A stretch of 64,000 bases of DNA from Bacteroidales bacterium (GCA_016281015.1 JAEEHS010000027.1:16902-80901), one strand, 5' to 3'; shown: positions 33,119-41,103, counted from the first letter of the stretch. A program made the numbers and translations. The notes: generated by a model not told the origin, from the letters alone.

Positions 33119-33139
33119 CAAATATAATCAATATTTTTG
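33119..33139. promoter_or_regulatory. Divergent -7 boxes: pepP and DUF456 gene
   Basis: Minus-strand TATATTTG is the complement of 33119-33126. Plus-strand TATTTTTG occupies 33132-33139, and the DUF456 ATG begins at 33144, only four bases after the box, so that transcript would be leaderless. Confidence 0.6.
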
Positions 33140-33143
33140 CGCC

Positions 33144-33638
33144 ATGGAAACATTCATCGCCATTCTTGCCATCATCGCCGGGATTATCGGCATCGTCGGC
33201 AGCATCGCACCGGGACTGCCCGGACCGCCCATCAGCTGGGTCGGACTGCTTCTTCTTTACATCTGGGGCGGCGGGGCCAACGCCGCGGGAGACCCGCTTT
33301 CGACCCGCCTGCTACTGATCTGGCTGGGCGTGACCATCGTCGTCAGCATCCTCGACTACATCGTCCCGGCCTGGTTCACGAAACTGACCGGGGGCAGCAA
33401 GTGGGGCGGCTGGGGCGCCATCGCAGGCCTATTCGTCGGCCTCATCGTCCCGCCGGTCGGCATGATCGTGGGTTCGCTCATCGGGGCCTTCGTCGCGGAA
33501 CTCCTCTTCGCCGGAAAAGACGGCGTCACCTCCCTGAAATCCGCGTTCGGCGCCTTCCTGGGCTTCCTCTTCGGCACCGGCGCGAAGCTCATCACCTCCG
33601 CCGTCATGCTCTTCTACATCGTCGTGTACGCATTCTGA
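33144..33638 (+). CDS. DUF456 family membrane protein
   Basis: 164 residues, very hydrophobic, with Gly/Pro-rich turns such as SIAPGLPGPPISWVGLLL and the paired motif GGSKWGGWGAIAGLFVGLIVPPVGMIVGSLIGAFVAELL characteristic of DUF456. About five helices span the protein. Function unknown. It is monocistronic: 5 bases after the stop REP element B1 begins. The ATG is so close to its -7 box that the mRNA is likely leaderless. Confidence 0.78.
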   Translation: METFIAILAIIAGIIGIVGSIAPGLPGPPISWVGLLLLYIWGGGANAAGDPLSTRLLLIWLGVTIVVSILDYIVPAWFTKLTGGSKWGGWGAIAGLFVGLIVPPVGMIVGSLIGAFVAELLFAGKDGVTSLKSAFGAFLGFLFGTGAKLITSAVMLFYIVVYAF

Positions 33639-33642
33639 GGGG

Positions 33643-33754
33643 GGCGTGATTTCTAACCGATTGATATATGGCCGTTTATCGAAAATTGGTTGGTCGATTT
33701 GCGCCAACCAATTTCGCGCAGCGTCTTGATAATCAGTTGTTTAAAAAATACGCC
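33643..33754 (+). repeat. REP element B1 (solo, inverted relative to B3)
   Basis: A 112-base unit bounded by GGCGTG and ACGCC. The hairpin stem is AAATTGGTTGG (33683-33693) / CCAACCAATTT (33704-33714). Read on the minus strand, a 41-base hairpin block is identical to that of B3 (36517-36557) and the total length is the same. It starts 5 bases after the DUF456 stop codon. No gene inside. Confidence 0.85.
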
Positions 33755-33876
33755 CTTCCTTCCTTTCGACGTTCAACCGGCCCCGGCTGACGGATTTTTA
33801 AAACAATTTACGTTTTTTTTGTACTTCTTCCCGCAAAAGATGTTTATTTTTGCATTCAGCTAAACCACTGTCTTCT
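33755..33876 (+). promoter_or_regulatory. Promoter region of the Gfo/Idh gene
   Basis: TATTTTTG at 33845-33852 is the -7 box, 24 bases before the ATG at 33877. A TTTG at 33818-33821 lies upstream with a 23-base spacer, longer than usual. No gene is seen in this AT-rich stretch. Confidence 0.6.
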
Positions 33877-35298
33877 ATGAAACGTCGTGACTTTCTGAAA
33901 TCCTGTTCCCTGGCAGCCGCCGGGAGCGCCCTGCTGTCTCCCACTTCCTCTGCAGCCGGTCTCTTCGCGTTTCCCTCATCGCCGGATGATGCCCCCCTGA
34001 AGGGCCTGGACCTTAAGATCCGTTCCCTTGAGGCGGAGACGACCCGCCCCGTGACGGTCATCGTCATCGGCTGCGGCAACCGGGGCAACGTCTATGCGCG
34101 CTATGCCAAGATGTTCCCGAAGGCCATGAAAGTCGTCGGCGTTTCGGACATCCTGGACCATCGGAAAAACCGCCTCGGCGATGCCCATGACGTGGCCCCC
34201 GAGATGCGTTTCGGCCATTTCCGGGAAGTATTCGCCAGCGGAAAGAAACTCGCGGACGTCGTGGTCATCTCCACCCCGGACGACCGCCACTACGAGCCCT
34301 GCATGAAGGCCTTGGACCTGGGCTATGACGTCCTGCTGGAAAAGCCTGTCGCCCAGACCGAGAAAGAGTGCAAGGCCATCCGCGACAAGGCCCTGAAGAC
34401 CGGCCGGATCGTCGGCGTCTGCCATGTGCTCCGCTATTCGCCGTATTTCCTGGCCTTGAGGGCCGCCGTCCGCAGCGGGATGATCGGGGACGTGGTCAGC
34501 ATCCAGCACATGGAACCTATCCAGTATGCCCATATGGCCCATTCCTATGTCCGCGGCAACTGGCGCAATTCCAAGGAAACCACGCCGATCATTCTGGCGA
34601 AGTCCTGCCACGACCTGGACATCCTTCGCTGGATTATCGACAAACCCTGCAAGAGCATCTCCGCCGACGGTTACCTCAGCTTCTTCAAAGCGGAAAACGC
34701 CCCTGAGGGCGCTCCGGCCTACTGCACGGACGGCTGTCCCCATGCCGACCGCTGCCCGTACAACTGCATCGACATCTACTGCCGGCAGAAGGTTCACCTC
34801 GGGGTCTTCGACCTGAACGGAAACCGGGATTCCGCATTCATTCTCAGCCGCCTCAAGGACCCCCGCTACTCCTCCTATGCCCGCTGTGTCTTCCACTGCG
34901 ACAACGACCAGCCGGACCATTATGTCGCCAACATGGTCTTCGAAGACCATGTCACTGCATCCTTCACCATGGACGCCTTCGCCCCGAAGGGCGGCCGCCG
35001 CACCCGGATCATGGGCACGCTCGGCTATATCGAAGGCGACATGAAGGAATTCCGCGTCTGGGACTTCCTGACGCGGACCCCGAAGGTCTGGAACGAAAAG
35101 GTGGCGGAGATTCCGGAGTATGCCGGCAGCGGCCATGGCGGCGGTGACCTCCGCCTGCTCAGGGACTTCCTGGAGGCCGTTTCCGCCCAGGACGTGAGCC
35201 GCCTTTCGAGCAACATCGACGTGTCCATCGAGTCGCACGTGATGGGCTTTGCCGCTGAGCGCAGCCGACGCTCCGGCCGCAAGGAGAAGGTTAAGTAG
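33877..35298 (+). CDS. Gfo/Idh/MocA family oxidoreductase, Tat-exported
   Basis: 473 residues. MKRRDFLKSCSLAAAGSALL is a twin-arginine signal. The Rossmann region starts VIVIGCGNRGNVYARYA, and LLEKPVAQTEKE carries the EKP motif with the catalytic-type Lys. The C-terminal fold has the Cys-rich insert TDGCPHADRCPYNCIDIYC often seen in members that act on sugars or glycosides. It would oxidise or epimerise a sugar using a tightly bound NAD; the periplasmic location fits the cofactor-retaining glycosidase-like subset, but that is inference. Flanked by REP elements B1 and B2, which makes it the only host gene inside locus B. Its stop codon shares a base with B2. Confidence 0.88.
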   Translation: MKRRDFLKSCSLAAAGSALLSPTSSAAGLFAFPSSPDDAPLKGLDLKIRSLEAETTRPVTVIVIGCGNRGNVYARYAKMFPKAMKVVGVSDILDHRKNRLGDAHDVAPEMRFGHFREVFASGKKLADVVVISTPDDRHYEPCMKALDLGYDVLLEKPVAQTEKECKAIRDKALKTGRIVGVCHVLRYSPYFLALRAAVRSGMIGDVVSIQHMEPIQYAHMAHSYVRGNWRNSKETTPIILAKSCHDLDILRWIIDKPCKSISADGYLSFFKAENAPEGAPAYCTDGCPHADRCPYNCIDIYCRQKVHLGVFDLNGNRDSAFILSRLKDPRYSSYARCVFHCDNDQPDHYVANMVFEDHVTASFTMDAFAPKGGRRTRIMGTLGYIEGDMKEFRVWDFLTRTPKVWNEKVAEIPEYAGSGHGGGDLRLLRDFLEAVSAQDVSRLSSNIDVSIESHVMGFAAERSRRSGRKEKVK

Positions 35299-35409
35299 CG
35301 TGTTTTCTAAAATGTTGATTATTATACTGTTATCGAAAATTGGTTGGTCAATCTGAACCAACCAATTTTCGATATCCCGCTGTGGATCATTAACTTATAA
35401 ATTACGGCC
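35298..35409 (+). repeat. REP element B2
   Basis: Starts GCGTG at 35298, sharing the last base of the upstream TAG stop, and ends ACGGCC. It has the strongest hairpin in the window: a perfect 17-bp stem TATCGAAAATTGGTTGG (35331-35347) / its complement (35358-35374) with a 10-base loop. It is the left flank of RAYT-B. Confidence 0.85.
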
Positions 35410-35528
35410 TCTGAGAGGGTAATTCGTGGCTTCAGTCATGTTCATCCGTGGAGCATTGGTTATCTACAAATATATGTCAAAAGTATTGTTTTATTGAAAG
35501 ATATTCCCGACATTAGCAAGGTGAAAAG
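35410..35528. other. Spacer between REP B2 and RAYT-B
   Basis: AT-rich, with no ORF and no convincing TAnnTTTG box. I see nothing further in it; how RAYT-B is expressed is unclear. Confidence 0.4.
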
Positions 35529-36503
35529 ATGTTGACTGCCATGAAGAGTCGGAAAAGAATAGTCCAGAAGGGAATCCTGAATCATTGTTACCAGCGGACG
35601 GCCGAAGGGGTGGTGATATTCTATTGTATATCAGACTATTTGGTCTGGTTTACAACCTTATGCGTCACCGCGGTGAAACATCGTGTTACGGTCCTGTCCG
35701 TTGCGATGATGCCGGATCATCTCCATCAATCTGTCGTCGCAGACAGCAGGAGAGAACTGTCAGCCTTTATCGGCGAAGTCACCAGTCGCTTTTCCGTGGC
35801 CCACAATGGTACCTGTCATTACACAGGCGCCCTGTTTGAGCACCCATATGGAAGCGCACCCAAATATGGAGACAAGAAGGCGCGGACGAATCTGATCTAT
35901 GTCGGAAACAACCCGGTCGAAAGACGCCTCTGTCGCTTTGCGGAGGAGTACCGGTGGAACTTTCTGGCCTATGCAGAAAGCCCTCATCCGTTTTCGGAGC
36001 CCCTTGTTGTCCGGAAAGCGAGTCCCAAGATGAAGCGGGCCATCCGGGAAGTCCGCGCGCAGCACGCTGCCCGGCGACCCATGGTATACGGACAGTTGAA
36101 ACGGCTGTTTTCAAGCCTGCAAGATTCTGAAAAAGAGCAGCTTGTCGACTTAATTGTATCGACCTACAATGTCATTGATTATGGTGCCGCCACGCGCTAT
36201 TTCGACAGTTATCAGGACATGTTGACCGCCATGCACGCTTCGACGGGGAGTGAGTACGATCTCAACGAAGTCTTTGTCGGGAAATCAGACGCCTGCTATG
36301 ACAAGATGACCGCTGTGCTACTGAAGGAGTTGGGCCTGCATGATATCCATGAGGTGCTGGGATGGAACATGGACGAGCGCGCAAAACTCATCGGAAAACT
36401 TCAGCGATGGACAAATGCCCTGCCGGAGCAGATCGCCGCATTCCTGCGGATCCCTTTCCGACGCGAACTAACGGGACAGCAGGCGTGTTTTGTAAGTGAT
36501 TGA
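35529..36503 (+). mobile_element. REP-associated tyrosine transposase (RAYT), family B
   Basis: 324 residues (an ATG four codons later, at 35541, is an equally good start). MMPDHLHQSV gives the HUH pair His64/His66 and NLIYVGNNPVERRLC the probable catalytic Tyr124. It is a clear paralogue of the RAYT at 10.4 kb: both share NHCYQRT, PYGSAPK.GDKKAR, YRW.FLAYA.S.HPFS.PLV.RKAS, STYNVIDY and TGSE.DLNEVF.GKSDA. The two differ mainly in the 45-90 and 165-205 regions and in the final 40 residues. The gene is poorer in GC than its neighbours. Its last codons (ACFVSD) are encoded inside REP element B3. It probably processes the B-family hairpins. Confidence 0.88.
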
Positions 36504-36593
36504 TGCTTAGATGATTGCGCGAAATTGGTTGGCGCAAATCGACCAACCAATTTTCGACAAATAGCTATATATCAAGTAGTTAACAATCACGCC
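36482..36593 (-). repeat. REP element B3, overlapping the RAYT-B stop codon
   Basis: 112 bases bounded by GGCGTG and CACGCC. Hairpin AAATTGGTTGG (36522-36532) / CCAACCAATTT (36543-36553). Read on the minus strand its first 39 bases (36593 to 36555) have GGCGTGA, TTGA and AGCTATTTGTCG at exactly the same offsets as the left arm of family-A element A2. The first 22 bases overlap the RAYT-B coding end. Confidence 0.85.
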
Positions 36594-36650
36594 TACCACA
36601 TACGCGCCCCACGCACGCCTCTTATGTCCCACATCACACTCCCGGAACCA

Positions 36651-36722
36651 CGCAGCCAGTTCCCCTACACCGGCCGGGTTTTTTCGCGCAGCCAGTTCCC
36701 CTACACCGGCCGGGTCTTTTCG
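36651..36722. repeat. 36-bp tandem duplication including a stop codon
   Basis: Two adjacent copies (36651-36686 and 36687-36722) differ at about one base. They cover the last codons and TAG stop of the minus-strand aminopeptidase and repeat them downstream in the same frame. The copy past the stop would read GNWLREKTRPV then another TAG. Confidence 0.85.
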
Positions 36723-38500
36723 CGAAGCCAGGCGGCCACTTCGGCGGGGAGGCGCGGCGAAAGGGTCCGGTACACCCGCTCCTGGTAGTCGTTGAGCCAG
36801 CGAAGTTCCTCTGCCGTCAGCAGTTCCACCGCCAGGCAGGAGGTGTCGAAATGGCAGAGGGTCAGGGGTTCGAAACCGAGCCAGGAGCCAAATTCATTGT
36901 CTCCCAGCTCGCGGCAGAGCAGCAGGTTTTCGTGCCGCACGCCGTGCATCCCTTCCCGGTAGAGGCCCGGCTCGTCGGAGACGACCATCCCCGGCAGCAG
37001 CGGCTGGGAATTGTAATTCTGCCGGATGTCCTGCGGCCCCTCATGGACCCCCAGGAAGAAGCCCACGCCGTGGCCGGTCCCATGGCCGAAATTGCGCCGG
37101 GCCCGCCAGAGCGGTTCCCGGGCGAGGGCGTCGATCTGGCAGCCGGCCGTCCCGGCAGGGAACACCGCCATGGCAAGGTCGATATGCCCCTTCAGGACCA
37201 GGGTATAATCCTCCCGCTGCAGCGGCGTCACGCTTCCCAAGGGCACCGTCCGGGTGATGTCCGTCGTACCGAAAAGATACTGTCCGCCCGAATCCACCAG
37301 GTACAGTCCCTGCCTTTCCAGAAGGGCGGAACCCTGGCAGGGCGTCACATAATGCGGGAGCGCCGCACCGGGTCCATAGGCGGAGATGGTCTCGAAACTG
37401 TCGCCCCGGTAGCCGGGAATCCCGGCGCGCAGGCGTCCCAGTTCGCAGGCGGCCTCCCACTCGTTGACCTCGCCCACATGGGCCTCCAGCCAGTAGAGGA
37501 AACGTTCCATCACCAGCCCGTCCTCCAGGTGTGCCTCCTTCATCCCGTCAATCTCCGAGGCATTCTTGACCGCTTTCCACAGCGCGATGGGCAAGGTCAT
37601 CTCCACCACCTGGACCGGAGCGTCCCCGTCGTCGATGCTTTCGCGGAGATAGGTATTGATCTGGGCGGGATCCAGCGCGAGGCGGTCCACTCCTCCCTGG
37701 CGCAGGGTGGCCAGGGCAAAGGCCGCCTCGTCGTAGCCCCGGATCATCACCCCGTCCGCCTCCAGTTCCACCAGGCTCTCTTCCGTTTCCGCATCCACGT
37801 CCTCGCTCCGCCGCACGAACCAGCGGGCATCGTCCAGGGTGACCAGCAGGTAGGAAATGACGAAGGGATTGTATTCGATGTCGCTGCCCCGGACGTTCAG
37901 CAGCCAGGCAATTTCGTCCAGCGCACTGACAAAGACTGCATCCAGCTGGTGGAGGACCATCCAGCGGCGCAGGCGGTGAAGCCGACCCTCCCGGCTTTCT
38001 CCGGCGAGGTCTTCCCCGAGGGTGATGATGGGCGTCACGGGCACGGCCGGCCGGTCTTCCCACAGGGGCGAGAGCACGTCCGGTACGGTCTCGATCCGCG
38101 CCCCCGGCACCGCCTCCTGAAGCGCACGGACCGCCGCCGCGGTAAAGCAGAGCCCGTCCACGGCGATGACCGGACGGTCCCATTCGAGTGCGGCGATCCA
38201 TTCTTCGATGGACACGGCATCCGGAACCCGCAGTTTGTGGAGTTCGATGCCGGTCCCCTCCAGCTGGCGCCGGGCCTGGATGAAATAACGGGTGTCGGTC
38301 CAGAGGCCTGCATGGTCCGCCGTCACGACCAGATCGCCGGCTTCGCCGGTGAAACCCGACGCCCAGGGAACCTGTTTCCAGCGCTCGGCAGGGTATTCAC
38401 TCGCATGCGGATCCGACCCCGTCAGGATCAGGATGTCCCAACCGTTTTCCCGCATCAGGGCCCGGATGGCCGCGATACGCTCGGCAAACCTATTTTCCAT
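36701..38500 (-). CDS. Aminopeptidase P, long eukaryote-like form (M24B)
   Basis: 599 residues from the ATG at 38500. Two creatinase-like N-terminal domains (about 1-150 and 160-300) precede the catalytic domain. Metal ligands occur in LVDSGGQYLFGTTDITRT (two Asp), FGHGTGHGVGFFLG (His), SDEPGLYREG (Glu) and RHENLLLC (Glu). It cleaves Xaa-Pro N-termini and by analogy with the human soluble enzyme is a cytosolic dimer. It ends LREKTRPV at a TAG that lies in a 36-bp in-frame tandem duplication. Box TATATTTG (complement of 38524-38531) precedes it; an ATG at 38524 falls inside that box and is not used. Confidence 0.9.
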   Translation of the reverse strand: MENRFAERIAAIRALMRENGWDILILTGSDPHASEYPAERWKQVPWASGFTGEAGDLVVTADHAGLWTDTRYFIQARRQLEGTGIELHKLRVPDAVSIEEWIAALEWDRPVIAVDGLCFTAAAVRALQEAVPGARIETVPDVLSPLWEDRPAVPVTPIITLGEDLAGESREGRLHRLRRWMVLHQLDAVFVSALDEIAWLLNVRGSDIEYNPFVISYLLVTLDDARWFVRRSEDVDAETEESLVELEADGVMIRGYDEAAFALATLRQGGVDRLALDPAQINTYLRESIDDGDAPVQVVEMTLPIALWKAVKNASEIDGMKEAHLEDGLVMERFLYWLEAHVGEVNEWEAACELGRLRAGIPGYRGDSFETISAYGPGAALPHYVTPCQGSALLERQGLYLVDSGGQYLFGTTDITRTVPLGSVTPLQREDYTLVLKGHIDLAMAVFPAGTAGCQIDALAREPLWRARRNFGHGTGHGVGFFLGVHEGPQDIRQNYNSQPLLPGMVVSDEPGLYREGMHGVRHENLLLCRELGDNEFGSWLGFEPLTLCHFDTSCLAVELLTAEELRWLNDYQERVYRTLSPRLPAEVAAWLREKTRPV

Positions 38501-38523
38501 GGCAGCGTTTTTGTCTTTTTCCA

Positions 38524-38541
38524 CAAATATAGATATATTTG
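38524..38541. promoter_or_regulatory. Divergent -7 boxes: aminopeptidase P / coiled-coil gene
   Basis: Minus-strand TATATTTG is the complement of 38524-38531; plus-strand TATATTTG is 38534-38541. Two bases separate the boxes, as at 997-1014. Confidence 0.65.
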
Positions 38542-38565
38542 CAAGAATGAAAAAATAATACCGTC

Positions 38566-39480
38566 ATGACAGAAGATCCCCTCGAGAGAATCGAGCGCGA
38601 AGAGCGCGAAAAGAAAGAGCGCAACAACAGTCTGAAGACCACGACCGTCATCCTGGCCCTTGTGGCCGTCGCCCTGGGCGGCGCCCTGGCCTGGACCATG
38701 ATGAAAAACCGGGGCATGGTCCGCGAACTGGAGACCGACAAGGCGGAGCTGACCGAACAGGTCATGGCTTTCCGCGATTCCCTCTCCACGATGCACTCCA
38801 ATTACGATGAAATCAACGCCCAGCTGGACACCTCCCGCGAACAGGTGGCCCTGCTGATTGAGAAACTCTCCAAGACAGAAGCTTCCAACCGGGCCCAGAT
38901 GCGCCGTTATGAAAAGGAACTCGGCACGCTCCGGTCCATCATGAAAGGCTATATTGTCCAGATTGACTCGCTCAACACCCTCAACAAACGCCTGACCGCA
39001 GACGCCGCGGCCGCCCGCCGCGAAGCCGCCGAAGCCCGCCAGGCCAACGAGAACCTCGCCCAGCAAGTGGCCGGCCTCAACCAGCAGGTTTCCGCCGGCA
39101 AGACCCTCAAAGCCCGCGGCCTCTCCCTGGTGGGCCACATGGCCAACGACAAGGCCTCCGACCGCCACAGCAGAGTCAAATACCTGACCCTCAACCTGTC
39201 CCTGCTGGAGAACGAAATCGCCGAGCGCGGTCCCGTGACCATCTACATCCGGATCAAGGACCCGAACGACATCCTGCTGGTGAACAACGCCTCCACCTCC
39301 TTCACCGTCGGCGGACAGCCCCTCCAGGCCTCTGCCTCCCGCGAAGTGGACTATGAAGGCGGCGAACTGGACGTCACCATCTACATGAACGGCGTAGAGG
39401 AATTCATCAAGGGTATCTATACGGCCGAAGCCTACACGGAAAAAGGCCTTCTCGGCCGGGCTGAACTGATGCTGCGATGA
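38566..39480 (+). CDS. Membrane-anchored coiled-coil protein of unknown function
   Basis: 304 residues. A charged N-terminal cytoplasmic stretch (ERIEREEREKKER) is followed by one helix (about 26-45, TVILALVAVALGGALAWTM), then a long coiled coil to about residue 185 rich in Glu, Gln, Lys and Ala (for example ELETDKAELTEQVMAFRDSL and AAARREAAEARQANENLAQQV). The C-terminal ~110 residues form a beta-rich domain (YLTLNLSLLENEIAERGPVTIYIRI, LDVTIYMNGVEEFIKGIY). I do not recognise a named family; similar proteins are common as hypothetical proteins in Bacteroidales. A structural or scaffolding role at the inner membrane is a guess. Overlaps hemW by four bases. Confidence 0.7.
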   Translation: MTEDPLERIEREEREKKERNNSLKTTTVILALVAVALGGALAWTMMKNRGMVRELETDKAELTEQVMAFRDSLSTMHSNYDEINAQLDTSREQVALLIEKLSKTEASNRAQMRRYEKELGTLRSIMKGYIVQIDSLNTLNKRLTADAAAARREAAEARQANENLAQQVAGLNQQVSAGKTLKARGLSLVGHMANDKASDRHSRVKYLTLNLSLLENEIAERGPVTIYIRIKDPNDILLVNNASTSFTVGGQPLQASASREVDYEGGELDVTIYMNGVEEFIKGIYTAEAYTEKGLLGRAELMLR

Positions 39481-40553
39481 TCTACATCCACGTCCCCTTC
39501 TGCCAGCGTTTCTGCACCTACTGTGACTTCTATTCAGAAATCCATTCGGAGCAGAAGGCAGCGCTTTGGGGCGATGCGGTGTGCGCGGAAATCCGCCGGC
39601 GCAACGCGGAGATTGACGATCGCGTCAAAACCCTGTATTTCGGTGGCGGCACTCCTTCGGTGCTGCCGCTTTCCATTTTGTCGAAAATCCTGATCGCCCT
39701 GGACGAAACCGGCCATGGCGGGCCTTATACGGAGTTTACCCTGGAGGCCAATCCCGATGACATATGCGCAAGAGGGGTGGGCTATGTCCGGAGTCTCCTT
39801 GCGCTGGGAATGAACCGGCTGAGCATCGGCGTTCAGTCCTTTGACGACACCCTCCTTGGGTGGATGAACCGCCGCCACGATGCCGAAGGCGCCCGGGAAG
39901 CCATCCGCATCGCCCGGGAAGCCGGCGTTCAGAACCTCAGCATCGACCTCATTTTCGGTCTTTCGAACCTCTCGGATGCGGTTTGGGAGGCGACCATCCG
40001 GGAAGCCCTGGCGCAGCAAGTCGAACACATCTCCTGCTACCAGCTGACCATCGAAGGAGAGAGCGTCCTCGCCGGGATGCTCGCCGATGGACGATACACC
40101 CAGGCGGACGAGGACCAGTGCCGGCGCCAGTACGAAACCCTCTGCCGCCTTCTCGGCGAGGCCGGCTACCACCACTACGAAATCTCGAATTTCGCCCGTC
40201 CCGGATTCGAGGCCGTCCATAACAGCGGCTACTGGAACCGGACGCCCTATGTCGGCTTCGGCCCCTCCGCCCATTCCTTCGACGGCCGCTCCCGCTCCTG
40301 GAACGAAAACGTCCTCACGGGGTACAAGCGGACGAAAGAGGTCCTTTCCGAAGAGGACGCCGCCGTCGAGACTGTCATGTTGTCACTCCGGCGTGACAGC
40401 GGCATTTCCTCGGAGACCTTGCATGGAATTTGCAGCGCCGAAGCCATTGAACGGCTCGTCCGAGCGGGTGCGCTGCAGCGCATCGGGGACCGCTACCGGA
40501 TCCCGGAAGACCACTTCTTCGTCTCGGACGAGATTATCCGCGAATTGGTTTAA
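39477..40553 (+). CDS. hemW: Heme chaperone HemW (radical SAM)
   Basis: 358 residues. The radical SAM cluster motif is CQRFCTYC (Cys9, Cys13, Cys16) directly at the N-terminus (IYIHVPFCQRFCTYCDFY), and YFGGGTPS, EANPDD, GVQSFDD and DLIFGLS follow, all HemW/HemN-like. The ATG start overlaps the previous stop (ATGA). True HemN (oxygen-independent coproporphyrinogen oxidase) has an additional N-terminal extension with one more Cys, missing here, so HemW, which inserts heme into respiratory proteins, is the better call. Confidence 0.92.
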   Translation: MIYIHVPFCQRFCTYCDFYSEIHSEQKAALWGDAVCAEIRRRNAEIDDRVKTLYFGGGTPSVLPLSILSKILIALDETGHGGPYTEFTLEANPDDICARGVGYVRSLLALGMNRLSIGVQSFDDTLLGWMNRRHDAEGAREAIRIAREAGVQNLSIDLIFGLSNLSDAVWEATIREALAQQVEHISCYQLTIEGESVLAGMLADGRYTQADEDQCRRQYETLCRLLGEAGYHHYEISNFARPGFEAVHNSGYWNRTPYVGFGPSAHSFDGRSRSWNENVLTGYKRTKEVLSEEDAAVETVMLSLRRDSGISSETLHGICSAEAIERLVRAGALQRIGDRYRIPEDHFFVSDEIIRELV

Positions 40554-40568
40554 AAACACTTGAATACG

Positions 40569-40748
40569 ATGAGTAGCAAATCCTTCTTCAGCCTCCTGAC
40601 CGGTCTTGCGGCCGGCGTGGCACTCGGCTTTCTCTTCGCCCCCGAAAAAGGCGAGAAGACCCGGAAAAAAGTAATGGAAAAACTGGATGAATGGGAGGAG
40701 TGCCTCCGTGCGGAGAAAGCGGCCGCAGAGGAGAGTCCCAATGAGTGA
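40569..40748 (+). CDS. YtxH-domain small membrane protein
   Basis: 59 residues. One helix (FFSLLTGLAAGVALGFLFAP) is followed by EKGEKTRKKVMEKLDEWEE, the YtxH pattern of a Gly-rich membrane helix plus APxxGxxTR. Stress-associated in Bacillus; function here unknown. The first of a run of overlapping small genes; its stop overlaps the next start. Confidence 0.75.
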   Translation: MSSKSFFSLLTGLAAGVALGFLFAPEKGEKTRKKVMEKLDEWEECLRAEKAAAEESPNE

Positions 40749-41103
40749 GTTTACCCGTCCCGCCGAGCAGCTCAGCACCGAGGTCCGCAGCTATGTGGAC
40801 CTGAAAGTGGATGAGCTGAAGCTCAAGACCGCCCGGGGGCTTTCGCTGAGTGTCTCCCGGATTCTCGGCGTCATCCTGATTCTGGGCGTGGTGACGACCC
40901 TCCTGCTCGTGCTCGCTTTCGGGGTTGTACTGGTCGTGGGAGACCTGATCCATAGTTACGGCGGCGCCGCCTTCATCGTCGCCGGCGTGCTGGCCGTCAT
41001 CCTGGGCGTGCTCCTGCTCCTTCGCGAGCGGCTCTTCCGAAACAGCTTCGTCCCGCTCTTTGTCAAACTTTTCTTCCCGGAAGACGATGGAGAGGAAGTA
41101 TAA
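40741..41103 (+). CDS. Phage holin-family (DUF1469-like) membrane protein
   Basis: 120 residues with two central membrane helices (about 35-60 and 75-95) after an amphipathic region (RSYVDLKVDELKLKTARGL). This is the typical layout of the holin superfamily III/DUF1469 proteins that often sit next to YtxH proteins in Bacteroidota. No lysis function should be assumed; no endolysin is nearby. It overlaps YtxH by 8 bases and the following small gene by 17 bases. Confidence 0.68.
   Translation: MSEFTRPAEQLSTEVRSYVDLKVDELKLKTARGLSLSVSRILGVILILGVVTTLLLVLAFGVVLVVGDLIHSYGGAAFIVAGVLAVILGVLLLLRERLFRNSFVPLFVKLFFPEDDGEEV

Noticed and set aside
40741..41103. Prophage lysis gene (holin)
   Set aside because: No phage genes nearby; this family is common in chromosomal operons with YtxH proteins.
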